Part shown: positions 10,762 through 19,600 of the stretch, piece after piece
Position numbering within the stretch: the stretch's first letter is position 1
How the letters are laid out: every line of letters begins with the position of its first letter
Origin: Pseudonocardia sp. 73-21
GTDB lineage: Bacteria > Actinomycetota > Actinomycetes > Mycobacteriales > Pseudonocardiaceae
Reading direction: 5' to 3'
Assembly (NCBI RefSeq): GCF_001899645.1
Contig: NZ_MKVV01000038.1
Span: 49,771 to 113,770, forward strand
DNA length: 64,000 bases
Position numbers and translations under genes: made by a program
The notes under the pieces: model-generated
Databases searched by the model: none
What the model was told of the DNA's origin: nothing
Seen by the model: only the letters and a program-made list of their open reading frames with translations

Positions 10762-10770
10762 CCTCTCCGT

Positions 10771-11490
10771 GTGCCCGCCGACATCCACTTCTACTTCGAC
10801 CCGGTGTGTCCCTTCGCCTGGATGACCAGCAAGTGGGTGCGCCAGGTGCAGGCCCAGCGCGACTACACCGTCGAGTGGCGGTTCATCTCGCTGCGGCTGC
10901 TCAACAGCCACATCGACTACGACGCCCACTTCCCGCCGGAGTACGAGGCCGGCCACACCGCCGGCCTGCGTCTGCTGCGGGTGGCGGCGGCGACCCGGGC
11001 CGACCGGGGCCCGGACGCCGTGGCCACCCTGTACGCCGCACTGGGCTCGGCGATCTTCGACAGCCCGTCCTCCTCCGACAACACCGACGGGGCCCGTGGC
11101 ACGCGGCCGTTCCTGGTCCCGGTGCTGGAGGCGTCGGGGTTGCCCGCATCCCTGGCCGACGCACTGGACGACGCGAGCTGGGACGAGCAGATCCAGGCCG
11201 GGACCGACGAGGCGCTCGCCCTGACCGGCAAGGACGTCGGGACCCCGATCCTGCACTTCGAGCCGCCCACCGGGGTCGCGTTCTTCGGGCCGGTGATCAG
11301 CCGCCTGCCTTCGGACACCGAGGCGGGTGAGCTGTGGGACCACGTGATCGCCCTGGCCCGCTTCCCCGGCTTCGCCGAGATCAAGCGGAGCCTGCGCGAG
11401 CGGCCCCAGCTGCGGGCGTTCGGCGTCGCCGAGGACGAGGCCGGGAAGCAGGAGGACTGGCACGGCGGGAGTCGGCGGCAGAAGAAGTAG
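10771..11490 (+). CDS. DsbA-fold protein of the mycothiol-dependent Rv2466c family, one Cys missing
   Basis: A 239-residue protein starting GTG (PADIHFYFDPVCPFAWMTSKW). The fold and motifs GTPILHFEPPTGVAFFGPV and ELWDHVIALARFPGF match the M. tuberculosis mycothiol-dependent reductase Rv2466c. Rv2466c has a CPWC active site; here it reads C13-P14-F15-A16, so the resolving cysteine is absent. A single-cysteine mycothiol-S-transferase or reductase mechanism is still possible, because mycothiol can serve as the second thiol. It sits 9 bases behind the LysR gene and is probably cotranscribed. The GTG start is supported by the conserved first strand immediately after it. Confidence 0.8.
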   Translation: MPADIHFYFDPVCPFAWMTSKWVRQVQAQRDYTVEWRFISLRLLNSHIDYDAHFPPEYEAGHTAGLRLLRVAAATRADRGPDAVATLYAALGSAIFDSPSSSDNTDGARGTRPFLVPVLEASGLPASLADALDDASWDEQIQAGTDEALALTGKDVGTPILHFEPPTGVAFFGPVISRLPSDTEAGELWDHVIALARFPGFAEIKRSLRERPQLRAFGVAEDEAGKQEDWHGGSRRQKK

Positions 11491-11864
11491 CCGTGATCGC
11501 CAGGAGCGGGCAGGGAAGGCCACATCCGGCCGACCGGTACCCACTCCCCGCGATCATGGACCGGATCGCGGTGCCGGCCGGGGACGGATGGCGCGGCCGA
11601 CCTCAGGGTCCACCGACGGATGGTTCCGGGCGGGACTGACCCAGTGGCGAGCGCGGTCGGGGGCGCCGTGAGGCGGGGAGCGCTCCGATCGCGGCCATGA
11701 TGAGGCCGGGTCGACCCTGGGCAGCGGCCACCGACATCTCGTCGACGACTGCGTCCCGGCGCCCCGCGTCCTCCTCGACCGGCATCTCGGGACCGGGGAC
11801 CGCGCCGGGGACGGCTCCGTGTCCCCAGCCGGTGACCACGATCGGGCCGGAGCCGGCCCCGGCG
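11491..11864. other. Intergenic stretch with a hairpin; no convincing gene
   Basis: The stretch lies between two convergent genes. Arms at 11495-11509 (GATCGCCAGGAGCGG) and 11541-11555 (CCACTCCCCGCGATC) pair over 15 positions with three imperfect pairs, a possible bidirectional terminator. The minus-strand frame downstream of recX (PEMPVEEDAGRR and onward) is open, but it has no ribosome site and no recognisable family, so I do not call it. Confidence 0.45.
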
Positions 11865-12950
11865 TCAGTCGACCGGGTCGGTGCCCAGCTCGTCGATCTC
11901 CGCGCCGTGGGCGGCCAGGGCCTCACGGACGACCCGGTAGGCGACGCCGCCGCCGTAGCCCTTGCGGGCGAGCATGCCGACCAGGCGGGTGGCGGCCTTC
12001 TTGCGCAGCTCGGGGGTGTCGGCGGGGACGGTGCGCAGCTTGCGGTCGACCAGCTCGCGGGCGCGGCGCTCCTCCGACTCCTGGTCGACCTCCTCCAGGG
12101 CCTCGCTCGCCACCTCGTCGTCGACGCCCTTGCGGCGCAGCTCCATCGCGATGGCGCGGCGGGCCAGGCCGCGGTGGTTGTGACGCGAGCGCACCCACTG
12201 CCCGGCGAAGGCGGCGTCGTCGATGAGGCCGACCTCGTCGAACCGTTCCAGCACGCCGTCGGCCACCTCGTCGGGCACACCCTTGCGCGCGAGGGCCTGG
12301 GTGAGCTCCTGGCGGGTGCGGGCCCGGTCGGAGAGCAGGCGGAGGCAGATCTCCTTGGCCGCCGCGACGGGGTCGGCGTCGGGATCGAGCTCGGCCGGCC
12401 TCCCCCGGCTGCCGAAACCGCCCCCGCCGCGCCGCGCCGACCGGTCCTCCGAACGGCCGCGCCCGCGGGATCCGGTGCCGGTCGCCTCGTTCCCGTCGGG
12501 AGGCCCGACCGGGTCGATGGGTGCGACGGGATCGGTCCGACCGGCGGCGTGCGGGCGGGAGCGTGGCGCCGGCCCCGGCGGCTCGGCCGCATCCGGACGC
12601 GGCACCGCGGCACGGCGCCGCGGGCTCCTGCCTCCGGGCGTGGCCGATCGCCGACCACGCCCGCCCGGCGCGAGGCCGGTGAGCTCGGCCGCCCGGAACA
12701 CAGCTGCTGGAGCGGCGTCCAGACCGGCGATGTCGGCGACCTCGGCGGCCCCGGCCGCCGTCGTGCCGTGGTCGTCCGCCTCCCCCACCGGCGCAACGGG
12801 TGCGGCAGCCGGGGCGTCGAGCCGGTCGAACATCCCGGGCCGGTCGGCCGCCGGATCCGACCGGTGGACGGGATCCCCGCCGAAGCTCGCCACCGGCGCC
12901 GCCCGCTCCGGCTCGGCGACCTCGTCGAGGCGGACGACCCGTGGTGTCAT
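11865..12950 (-). CDS. recX: RecX, RecA modulator with long disordered N-terminus
   Basis: A 361-residue protein whose C-terminal 160 residues are RecX: AKEICLRLLSDRARTRQELTQ, ARKGVPDEVADGVLERFDEVGLIDD, FAGQWVRSRH and AIAMELRRKGVDD three-helix repeats. RecX binds the RecA filament and limits strand exchange and ATPase. Residues 1 to about 190 are Pro/Ala/Arg/Asp-rich with no predicted fold; typical RecX proteins are 150-260 residues. The ATG lies 2 bases after the recA TGA, so the genes are coupled. A later internal start near the conserved region is possible, but the reading frame shows coding-like composition throughout. Confidence 0.9.
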   Translation of the reverse strand: MTPRVVRLDEVAEPERAAPVASFGGDPVHRSDPAADRPGMFDRLDAPAAAPVAPVGEADDHGTTAAGAAEVADIAGLDAAPAAVFRAAELTGLAPGGRGRRSATPGGRSPRRRAAVPRPDAAEPPGPAPRSRPHAAGRTDPVAPIDPVGPPDGNEATGTGSRGRGRSEDRSARRGGGGFGSRGRPAELDPDADPVAAAKEICLRLLSDRARTRQELTQALARKGVPDEVADGVLERFDEVGLIDDAAFAGQWVRSRHNHRGLARRAIAMELRRKGVDDEVASEALEEVDQESEERRARELVDRKLRTVPADTPELRKKAATRLVGMLARKGYGGGVAYRVVREALAAHGAEIDELGTDPVD

Positions 12951-12952
12951 GC

Positions 12953-14002
12953 TCAGAAGTCGACCGGCGCGGGCAGCGGGGCCGCCTCGGCGTCGAGCAC
13001 GGGGCCGATGCCGAGCTTCTCCTTGATGCGCTTCTCGATCTCGGCCGCGACGTCGGGGTTCTCCTTGAGGAACTTGCGGGCGTTCTCCTTGCCCTGCCCC
13101 ATCTGGTCGCCCTCGTAGGTGTACCAGGCGCCCGACTTCCGGACGATGCCCTGCTCCACGCCCACGTCGACCAGCGAGCCCTCGCGGCTGATGCCGACGC
13201 CGTAGAGGATGTCGAACTCCGCCTGCTTGAACGGCGGCGCGACCTTGTTCTTGACGACCTTGACGCGGGTGCGGTTGCCGACCGAGTCGGAACCGTCCTT
13301 GAGCGTCTCGATGCGGCGGATGTCGAGGCGCACGGAGGCGTAGAACTTGAGCGCCTTGCCACCCGTGGTGGTCTCCGGCGAGCCGAACATGACGCCGATC
13401 TTCTCGCGCAGCTGGTTGATGAAGATCATCGTGGTGCCGGAGTTGCTGAGCGCACCGGTGATCTTGCGCAGCGCCTGGCTCATGAGCCGGGCCTGGAGGC
13501 CGACGTGGCTGTCGCCCATCTCGCCCTCGATCTCCGCGCGGGGCACCAGCGCCGCCACCGAGTCGACGACGATGATGTCGAGCGCACCGGAGCGGATCAG
13601 CATGTCGGCGATCTCGAGCGCCTGCTCACCCGTGTCGGGCTGGGAGACGAGCAGGGCGTCGGTGTCGACCCCCAGCGCCTTGGCGTACTCGGGGTCGAGC
13701 GCGTGCTCGGCGTCGATGAAGGCGGCGATGCCGCCGGCGGCCTGGGCACTGGCCACGGCGTGCAGTGCGACCGTGGTCTTACCGCTGGACTCCGGGCCGT
13801 AGATCTCCACGACGCGGCCGCGGGGCAGGCCGCCCACGCCGAGCGCGACGTCGAGGGCGATGGAGCCCGTGGGGATGACGCCGATGGGCGGACGGGTGTC
13901 GTCGCCCAGGCGCATCACGGAGCCCTTGCCGTGGTTCTTCTCGATCTGCGCGAGCGCGAGCTCGAGGGCCTTCGCGCGGTCGGGCGTGGATGCGGGTGCC
14001 AT
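12953..14002 (-). CDS. recA: Recombinase RecA
   Basis: A 349-residue RecA. Walker A is GPESSGKTT, Walker B is [12 protein letters not shown], and the L2 DNA-binding loop contains [22 protein letters not shown]. It catalyses strand exchange and triggers LexA cleavage. There is no intein, unlike M. tuberculosis recA. The ATG is at 14002 and recX follows at once. Two independent damage-responsive signals lie upstream: a PafBC-type promoter (14052-14074) and a LexA box (14132-14145). Confidence 0.98.
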   Translation of the reverse strand: MAPASTPDRAKALELALAQIEKNHGKGSVMRLGDDTRPPIGVIPTGSIALDVALGVGGLPRGRVVEIYGPESSGKTTVALHAVASAQAAGGIAAFIDAEHALDPEYAKALGVDTDALLVSQPDTGEQALEIADMLIRSGALDIIVVDSVAALVPRAEIEGEMGDSHVGLQARLMSQALRKITGALSNSGTTMIFINQLREKIGVMFGSPETTTGGKALKFYASVRLDIRRIETLKDGSDSVGNRTRVKVVKNKVAPPFKQAEFDILYGVGISREGSLVDVGVEQGIVRKSGAWYTYEGDQMGQGKENARKFLKENPDVAAEIEKRIKEKLGIGPVLDAEAAPLPAPVDF

Positions 14003-14051
14003 CGTCGGGTCTCCACCTCAGTGATCGGGACGGTCTGTCGGTCTGTCGTCG

Positions 14052-14074
14052 ACGGTAGGGGGGACCACCGACAA
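14052..14074 (-). promoter_or_regulatory. RecA-NDp (PafBC-type) DNA-damage promoter of recA
   Basis: On the minus strand TTGTCGGTG (14074-14066), 8 bases, then TACCGT (14057-14052). This is an exact match to the actinobacterial LexA-independent damage motif tTGTCRgtg-N8-TAnnnT, bound by PafBC in mycobacteria. It lies 50 bases before the recA ATG and is oriented toward recA. Confidence 0.88.
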
Positions 14075-14131
14075 TCCGTGGACGCGATGCGGATCTGTGG
14101 ACAGTCACACCGCGATGTGGACAGAGACTAG

Positions 14132-14145
14132 CGAACGCCTGTTCG
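14132..14145. promoter_or_regulatory. LexA (SOS) box upstream of recA
   Basis: CGAACGCCTGTTCG fits the actinobacterial SOS box CGAAC-N4-GTTCG with both half sites intact. It is 130 bases before the recA start and 60 bases beyond the DUF3046 stop. Together with the PafBC-type promoter it gives recA the two-promoter arrangement known from M. tuberculosis. Confidence 0.88.
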
Positions 14146-14204
14146 ACCGGCGACATCGACACGCCGAACGTCTACGATGCCGCGCCCAGCGGCGGGCTCG
14201 GAGG

Positions 14205-14399
14205 TCAACGTCGGGCCGGCGGCACGTCGTAGACCTCGCACACCGCGGCCCACACGTCCTTCGGGTCGTACCCGAACTCGATCGCCTGCTCCACCGTGCG
14301 GTCCCCGAGCTGGGCGAACACGTGGTCGTGGGACACCGACGAGGCCCGGGCCGGGCCGAACTCCGTCTCCATGAGCTCGCGGAAGTAGGTCAGTCGCAC
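14205..14399 (-). CDS. DUF3046 small protein
   Basis: A 64-residue protein (RLTYFRELMETEFG, then FAQLGDRTVEQAIEFGYDP and VWAAVCEVYDVP) of the DUF3046 family. The family is conserved next to recA in actinobacteria; Rv2738c is the M. tuberculosis counterpart. The start is GTG at 14397-14399, chosen because RLTYF is the family N-terminus and TACCGT (14411-14406) lies exactly 6 bases upstream with no ribosome site, consistent with a leaderless mRNA. Function unknown. Confidence 0.9.
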   Translation of the reverse strand: MRLTYFRELMETEFGPARASSVSHDHVFAQLGDRTVEQAIEFGYDPKDVWAAVCEVYDVPPARR

Positions 14400-14405
14400 C
14401 CGACC

Positions 14406-14411
14406 ACGGTA
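14406..14411 (-). promoter_or_regulatory. -10 box (TACCGT) of a leaderless DUF3046 transcript
   Basis: TACCGT on the minus strand is separated by 6 bases from the GTG start codon. No Shine-Dalgarno sequence intervenes. The same spacing and box recur at ftsK, dapA, nei, argA and lysR in this window. Confidence 0.6.
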
Positions 14412-14427
14412 ATGGCAGGGTGGGGGC

Positions 14428-15711
14428 ATGACCGACCTGCTCCCCGGGGTATGGGCCGCGCTGGGTGGCGCGCCGGAGGACCTCGACCGGCTCACCGTGA
14501 GCGGCCCGCCGGCCGTCCTGGCGTCGACGTTCCCGCTCACGGACGTGGGTGTCGCGGCCGTGGGCGCGAGCCTGCTGGCCGCCACCACCGGCCCCGTCGC
14601 ACTCGACACCCGGCAGCTCGCGATCGCCCTCCGCAGCGAGCGGTACCTGCTCCGCGACGGGCGGTCGCCGGGCAGCCCGTTCGACCCGCTCTCGGCGTTC
14701 CACCGCACCGCCGACGGCTGGCTGCGGCTGCACGCGAACTACCCGTGGCACCGGGCCGCGGCGCTGGCCGTCCTGGGGTGCACGCAGGGGCAGGCGCCGG
14801 CCGCGATCGCCGAGCGGGGCGCCGTCGAGCTGGAGACGGCGGTGCACGAGGCGGGCGGGGTCGCGGCCGCGGTGCGCACGGAGCAGGAGTGGCGGGCCAC
14901 CGCGGGCGAGCCACCACCGCTGGTCGAGCTCCGGGAGCTGGGGCCCGCCCCCGCCCGGCCCCGGCGACGCCCGCGGGTGCTGGACCTGACGCGGGTGATC
15001 GCCGGCCCGGTGGCCACCCGCACGCTCGCCGCGCACGGCGCCGACGTGCTCCGCGTCGACGCACCCGACCGTCCGGAGATCCCGCTGCAGTACTGGGACA
15101 TGCTGCCGGGCAAGCGCAGCGCCCTGCTCGACCTGGCCGACGCCGCCACGCGCGAGGAGCTGCTGGCGGGCGCCGCCGTGGTGGTCGCGGGGTACCGGCC
15201 CGGCGCGCTCGACCCCTTCGGCCTCTCGCCCGGGGCGCTCGCGGAACGCCACCCGGGACTCGTCGTGGTGACGCTCTCGGCGTGGGGCCACCGGGGACCG
15301 TGGGGCGGCCGGCGGGGGTTCGACAGCCTCGTGCAGGCCGCGTGCGGGATCGCCGTGCAGGAGGGATCACCCGAGAAGCCGGGCGCGCTGCCCGCGCAGG
15401 TCCTCGACCACGCCACCGGATACCTCGGCGCGGCGGGCGCCCTGCTCGGGCTGGCCCGGCAACGTCGCGACGGGGGCACGCACCACGTCCGGTTGTCGCT
15501 GGTGGGGACGGCGGGCTGGCTGCAGTCGGCGCCGCACGTCGACGCCGGTGCGATCCCCGACGTCGACGCCACGCCGTACCTCACCGACGTGCAGGCCCCG
15601 GACGGCGTGCTGACGCTGGCGCTGCCCCCGGGCACGGTCGACGGCCGGGGGCTGAGCTGGCCGGATCCCCCACCCGCCTTCGGGGCCGCGCAGCCGGGCT
15701 GGGCGTCGTGA
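14428..15711 (+). CDS. CaiB/BaiF family (class III) CoA-transferase
   Basis: A 427-residue protein. The C-terminal half is a class III CoA-transferase: PRVLDLTRVIAGPVATRTLAAHGADVLRVDAP, DMLPGKRSALLDL, TLSAWGHRGPWGGRRGFDSLVQA and GYLGAAGALLGLARQRRDGG. The N-terminal 180 residues resemble a second, degenerate copy of the fold (RSERYLLRDG...PFDPLSAFHRTADGWLRLHANYPWH). In CaiB proteins the catalytic Asp follows the VDxLxxNxR region; here QAACGIAVQ and the SLVQA segment replace it, so activity is uncertain. It is divergent from DUF3046 and coupled by GTGA overlap to a 38-residue membrane peptide. Confidence 0.8.
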   Translation: MTDLLPGVWAALGGAPEDLDRLTVSGPPAVLASTFPLTDVGVAAVGASLLAATTGPVALDTRQLAIALRSERYLLRDGRSPGSPFDPLSAFHRTADGWLRLHANYPWHRAAALAVLGCTQGQAPAAIAERGAVELETAVHEAGGVAAAVRTEQEWRATAGEPPPLVELRELGPAPARPRRRPRVLDLTRVIAGPVATRTLAAHGADVLRVDAPDRPEIPLQYWDMLPGKRSALLDLADAATREELLAGAAVVVAGYRPGALDPFGLSPGALAERHPGLVVVTLSAWGHRGPWGGRRGFDSLVQAACGIAVQEGSPEKPGALPAQVLDHATGYLGAAGALLGLARQRRDGGTHHVRLSLVGTAGWLQSAPHVDAGAIPDVDATPYLTDVQAPDGVLTLALPPGTVDGRGLSWPDPPPAFGAAQPGWAS

Positions 15712-15824
15712 CGACCGACCCCACCGGCTTCTCGTCCCCGGTCGGTCAGGTCGTGGTGCTGCTGGTCCTGCTCGCGTCGTTGACTCTGCTGCTGCGATGG
15801 TTCTGGCAGAACCGCAGGCGCTGA
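15708..15824 (+). CDS. 38-residue single-pass membrane peptide
   Basis: The GTG at 15708 overlaps the CoA-transferase stop (GTGA). The product has one hydrophobic helix (GQVVVLLVLLASLTLLLRWF) followed by WQNRRR, a positive tail that would stay inside the cytoplasm. The coupling, the clean helix and the stop immediately before the convergent hemerythrin gene support a real small protein. Function unknown. Confidence 0.55.
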   Translation: MTTDPTGFSSPVGQVVVLLVLLASLTLLLRWFWQNRRR

Positions 15825-16325
15825 TCAGCTGTTGGCCTCGACGTACGCGTCGGGGTCCTTGTCCTCGCCCGACAGGCCGCGGCCGCCGGGGTGCTCGGCG
15901 AAGTACTGCTCGTACCTGGCCCCGAGCTCCTGGCGGAACTCGACGGAGGCGACGCGCAGGAAGTCCGGGATGTCGTCGCGCTCCTCCTCGGCGAGGTGCT
16001 CGTCGTTGGCGTCGCGGGCGTCCTGGATGCCGGCCCACCACTCGTCGCTGCCGACCTCGGCGGCCTCGGAGCGCCGGATGCCCTCGCGGATCTCGTCGTG
16101 GTCGCCGATGGCGTCCTTGGTCTCGTCCTCGCTGCCCTCCACGTTCTGCAGCAGCGCCGGGTAGAAGTGCGCCTCCTCGGCGGAGGCGTGGATCTCCAGC
16201 CGCGCGGCGAGGCCGAGCCAGATCTCGTTGGCGGCCTGCGTGTTCCCCCGCTGGGCGAACAGCTCCTCGAACCGGGTCCGGAAGTTCTCGTGGTCGTCGA
16301 GGATGAGACGGATGACGTCGGGCAT
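15825..16325 (-). CDS. Hemerythrin HHE-domain protein
   Basis: A 166-residue four-helix protein of the HHE cation-binding family. It starts MPDVIRLILDDHENFRTRF. Iron ligands are suggested by DDHENF, EIHASAEEAHFYP, GDHDEIREG and NDEHLAEEE. Such proteins bind a di-iron centre and have been linked to oxygen, NO or peroxide sensing. The ATG at 16325 is chosen because the HHE fold begins right there; the longer open frame upstream is Pro/Arg-rich and non-coding in appearance. The stop abuts the end of the convergent membrane-peptide gene. Confidence 0.88.
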   Translation of the reverse strand: MPDVIRLILDDHENFRTRFEELFAQRGNTQAANEIWLGLAARLEIHASAEEAHFYPALLQNVEGSEDETKDAIGDHDEIREGIRRSEAAEVGSDEWWAGIQDARDANDEHLAEEERDDIPDFLRVASVEFRQELGARYEQYFAEHPGGRGLSGEDKDPDAYVEANS

Positions 16326-16609
16326 GGGCACAGAATTGCCCCTCGGCGGCTCCCGTAAACGCCGCGGCGGCCGCGTCACGCGCCCGGGCGACGGCGCGAG
16401 CAAGGTGGGGCCCTCGTGGAGCAGGTGCGGGTGGTCGGCGACGGCATCGCCCCCGGTGAGGCGGGCGGAGGTGGCGCGCATCCGGTCCTGTTCGTAGGGG
16501 TGCCCCGCCCATCTCGAGGGGCCCGGGGCGGTCGTCCGCGCGGCCGCGGTCGGGCTGGTCCTGGCCCGTCCGCGACGCCGCCGCCGCGAAACTGTCGGAC
16601 CCCCGGCGC

Positions 16610-19600
16610 ATGATGGTCCACGTGAGCGCGCTCGAGGGCTTCTCCCCCGCCACCCGTGACTGGTTCACGGGCGCCTTCGCCGCGCCCACCGGCGCCCAGG
16701 AGGGTGCGTGGAGCGCCGCGCAGGCGGGGAAGCACGCGCTGGTCGTGGCCCCCACCGGTTCCGGCAAGACGCTCGCCGCGTTCCTCTGGGCACTCGACCG
16801 GCTGGCTGCGCAACCCCCGCCGCCCGAGGCGAAGCACCGCTGCCGCGTCCTCTACGTCTCCCCGCTCAAGGCCCTCGCGGTCGACGTGCAGCGCAACCTG
16901 CGCTCACCGCTGGCCGGCATCCGCCAGGCCGCGCAACGGCTGGGGCTGCCGGTCCCGGACATCACGGTCGGCATGCGCACCGGCGACACCCCGGCCGACG
17001 AGCGGCGCCAGTTCGCCCGCACACCTCCCGACGTGCTGGTCACCACGCCGGAGTCGCTCTTCCTGATCCTCACGTCGGCGGCGCGCGAGTCGCTCCGGGG
17101 GGTCCAGACGATCATCCTCGACGAGGTGCACGCCGTCGCCGGCACGAAGCGGGGTGCGCACCTCGCGCTGTCGCTGGAACGGCTCGACGAGCAGCTGGAT
17201 CGCCCGGCCCAGCGCATCGGGCTCTCGGCCACGGTCCGCCCGCTCGACGAGGTGTCCACGTTCCTGGCGGGGGCGCGGCCGGTGGAGATCGTGCAGCCGC
17301 CCATCGCCAAGGTCATCCAGGTGTCGGTCGAGGTGCCGGTGCCCGATCTCGCGGCGCTGGACGAGCGGCCGGCCCCGGGCAGCTCCGACGAGGAGGTCAT
17401 CGGCTCCGCGGCCGGCACGGCGCAGAAGCCGTCGATCTGGCCGGCGGTGGAGCGGCGGCTGCTGGAGCTGGTGCGCGAGCACCGGTCCACCATCGTCTTC
17501 TCCAACTCCCGGCGGCTGGCCGAGCGGCTGACGTCGCGGCTGAACGAGCTGGCCGCCGAGGAGGCAGAGGGCGTTCAGGATCTCGACGAGTTCCCGGCCG
17601 AGGCCATCGGCCAGTCGGGCATCGGGGGCGGGGCCCCACCGGTGGTCGCCAAGGCCCACCACGGGTCGATGTCCCGCGAGCAGCGCACGCTCGTGGAGGA
17701 GGAGCTCAAGGCCGGGCTGCTGCCGTGCGTGGTGGCCACCTCCAGCCTGGAGCTCGGCATCGACATGGGCGCGGTCGATCTCGTCGTGCAGGTGGAGGCG
17801 CCGCCGAGCGTGGCGTCCGGGCTGCAGCGGGTGGGCCGCGCGGGCCACCAGGTCGGGGCCGTCTCCAAGGGCGTGGTGTTCCCGAAGTACCGCGGCGACC
17901 TCGTGTCGTGCGCGGTGGTGGCCGAGCGGATGGCGGGCGGGCGCATCGAGTCGATGCGCTACCCGCGCAATCCCCTCGACGTGCTGGCCCAGCAGATCGT
18001 GGCGATGGTGGCGCTGGAGCCGTGGTCCTACGAGGACCTCGCCCGGGTCGTCCGCCGCGCTGCTCCTTTCGCCGCGCTCCCGGATTCGGCGCTCAACTCC
18101 GTGCTCGACATGCTCGCCGGCCGCTACCCGTCCGAGGAGTTCGGCGAGCTGCGGGCGCGCATCACGTGGGACCGTGTCACCGACCAGCTCCAGGGCCGTC
18201 CCGGCGCCCAGCGGCTCGCGGTCACCTCCGGCGGCACCATCCCCGATCGCGGCCTGTTCATGGTCATGACGCCCGGCGGGGCCGACGGCGCGGGGTCGCG
18301 CGTGGGCGAGCTGGACGAGGAGATGGTCTACGAGTCGCGGGTGGGCGACACGTTCCTGCTCGGCACGTCGAGCTGGCGCATCGAGGACATCACCCACGAC
18401 CGCGTGATCGTCACTCCCGCGCCGGGGGTGCCCGCCCGCATGCCGTTCTGGAAGGGCGAGTCGATCGGGCGGCCGCTGGAGCTCGGGCGCGCCGTGGGGG
18501 CGTTCGTCCGCGAGATGTCGGCGCTGGGTGAGGAGCCCGCGCGCGAGCGGGCGGCCGCCGCCGGGCTCGACACCTGGGCCACCGACAACCTGCTCGCCTA
18601 CCTCCACGAGCAGCGTGACGCTACCCGCCACGTGCCGAGCGACCGCACGATCCTGGTGGAGCGCTTCCGCGACGAGCTGGGCGACTGGCGGCTCGTGGTG
18701 CACTCGCCGTTCGGGTCGCAGGTCAACGGGCCGTGGGCACTGGCCATCGCCGCGCGGATGCGGGAGCGGCGCGGGGTGCAGGTGCACGCCGCGGCCGCCG
18801 ACGACGGCATCGTGCTGCGGCTGCCCGACGCGGTGGACGACGCCGGGGCCGAGGTGGTGCCCACCGCCGAGGACGTGCTGCTCGAGCCGGCCGAGATCGA
18901 GCAGATCGTCGTGGCGGAGCTGGGCTCGTCGTCGCTGTACGCGTCGCGGTTCCGGGAGTGCGCCGCGCGCTCGCTGCTGCTGCCCCGCCGCGATCCCAAG
19001 CGGCGCACCCCGCTGTGGCAGCAACGTCAGAAGTCGGCGCAGCTGCTGGCCGTGGCCGGGCGCTACGAGCAGTTCCCCGTCACGCTCGAGGCGATGCGCG
19101 AGTGCGTGCAGGACGTCTACGACCTCCCCGGCCTGCGGGAGCTGATGGCCGACGTGCAGTCGCGCAAGGTGCACGTCGTCGAGGTGGCCACCCCCAACCC
19201 GTCGCCGTTCGCGCGCAGCCTGCTGTTCGGCTACATCGGGATGTTCCTCTACGAGTCCGACGCGCCGCTGGCCGAGCGCCGGGCCGCCGCGCTCTCGCTC
19301 GACTCCACGCTGCTGGCCGAGCTGCTGGGCTCCGAGGCCATCCGGGAGCTGCTCGACCCGGAGGTGCTGGCCGAGGTCGAGGCCTCGCTGCAGCGCCGGG
19401 CCGAGGACCGGCACGCCCGCGACGCCGAGGGGGCCGCCGACCTGCTGCGGTTCCTCGGCGACCTCACCGTCGAGGAGGCGGCGCAGCGCGGCATCCAGGA
19501 GGGGTGGCTGGTCGCGTTGCAGGAGTCGCGTCGCGCCATCCGCGTCCGCATGGGTGGCGAGGAGCGCTGGATCGCCATCGAGGACGCCGGGCGCGTCCGC

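Noticed and set aside
11603..11864. Minus-strand open frame downstream of recX as a separate gene
   Set aside because: Low-complexity Pro/Gly/Arg sequence, no good start signal and no family resemblance.
16326..16609. Small plus-strand ORF (starting near 16416) between hemerythrin and lhr
   Set aside because: Composition becomes Pro/Arg-rich and family-less within 35 residues, and no ribosome site is visible; the gap is more likely the lhr promoter region.
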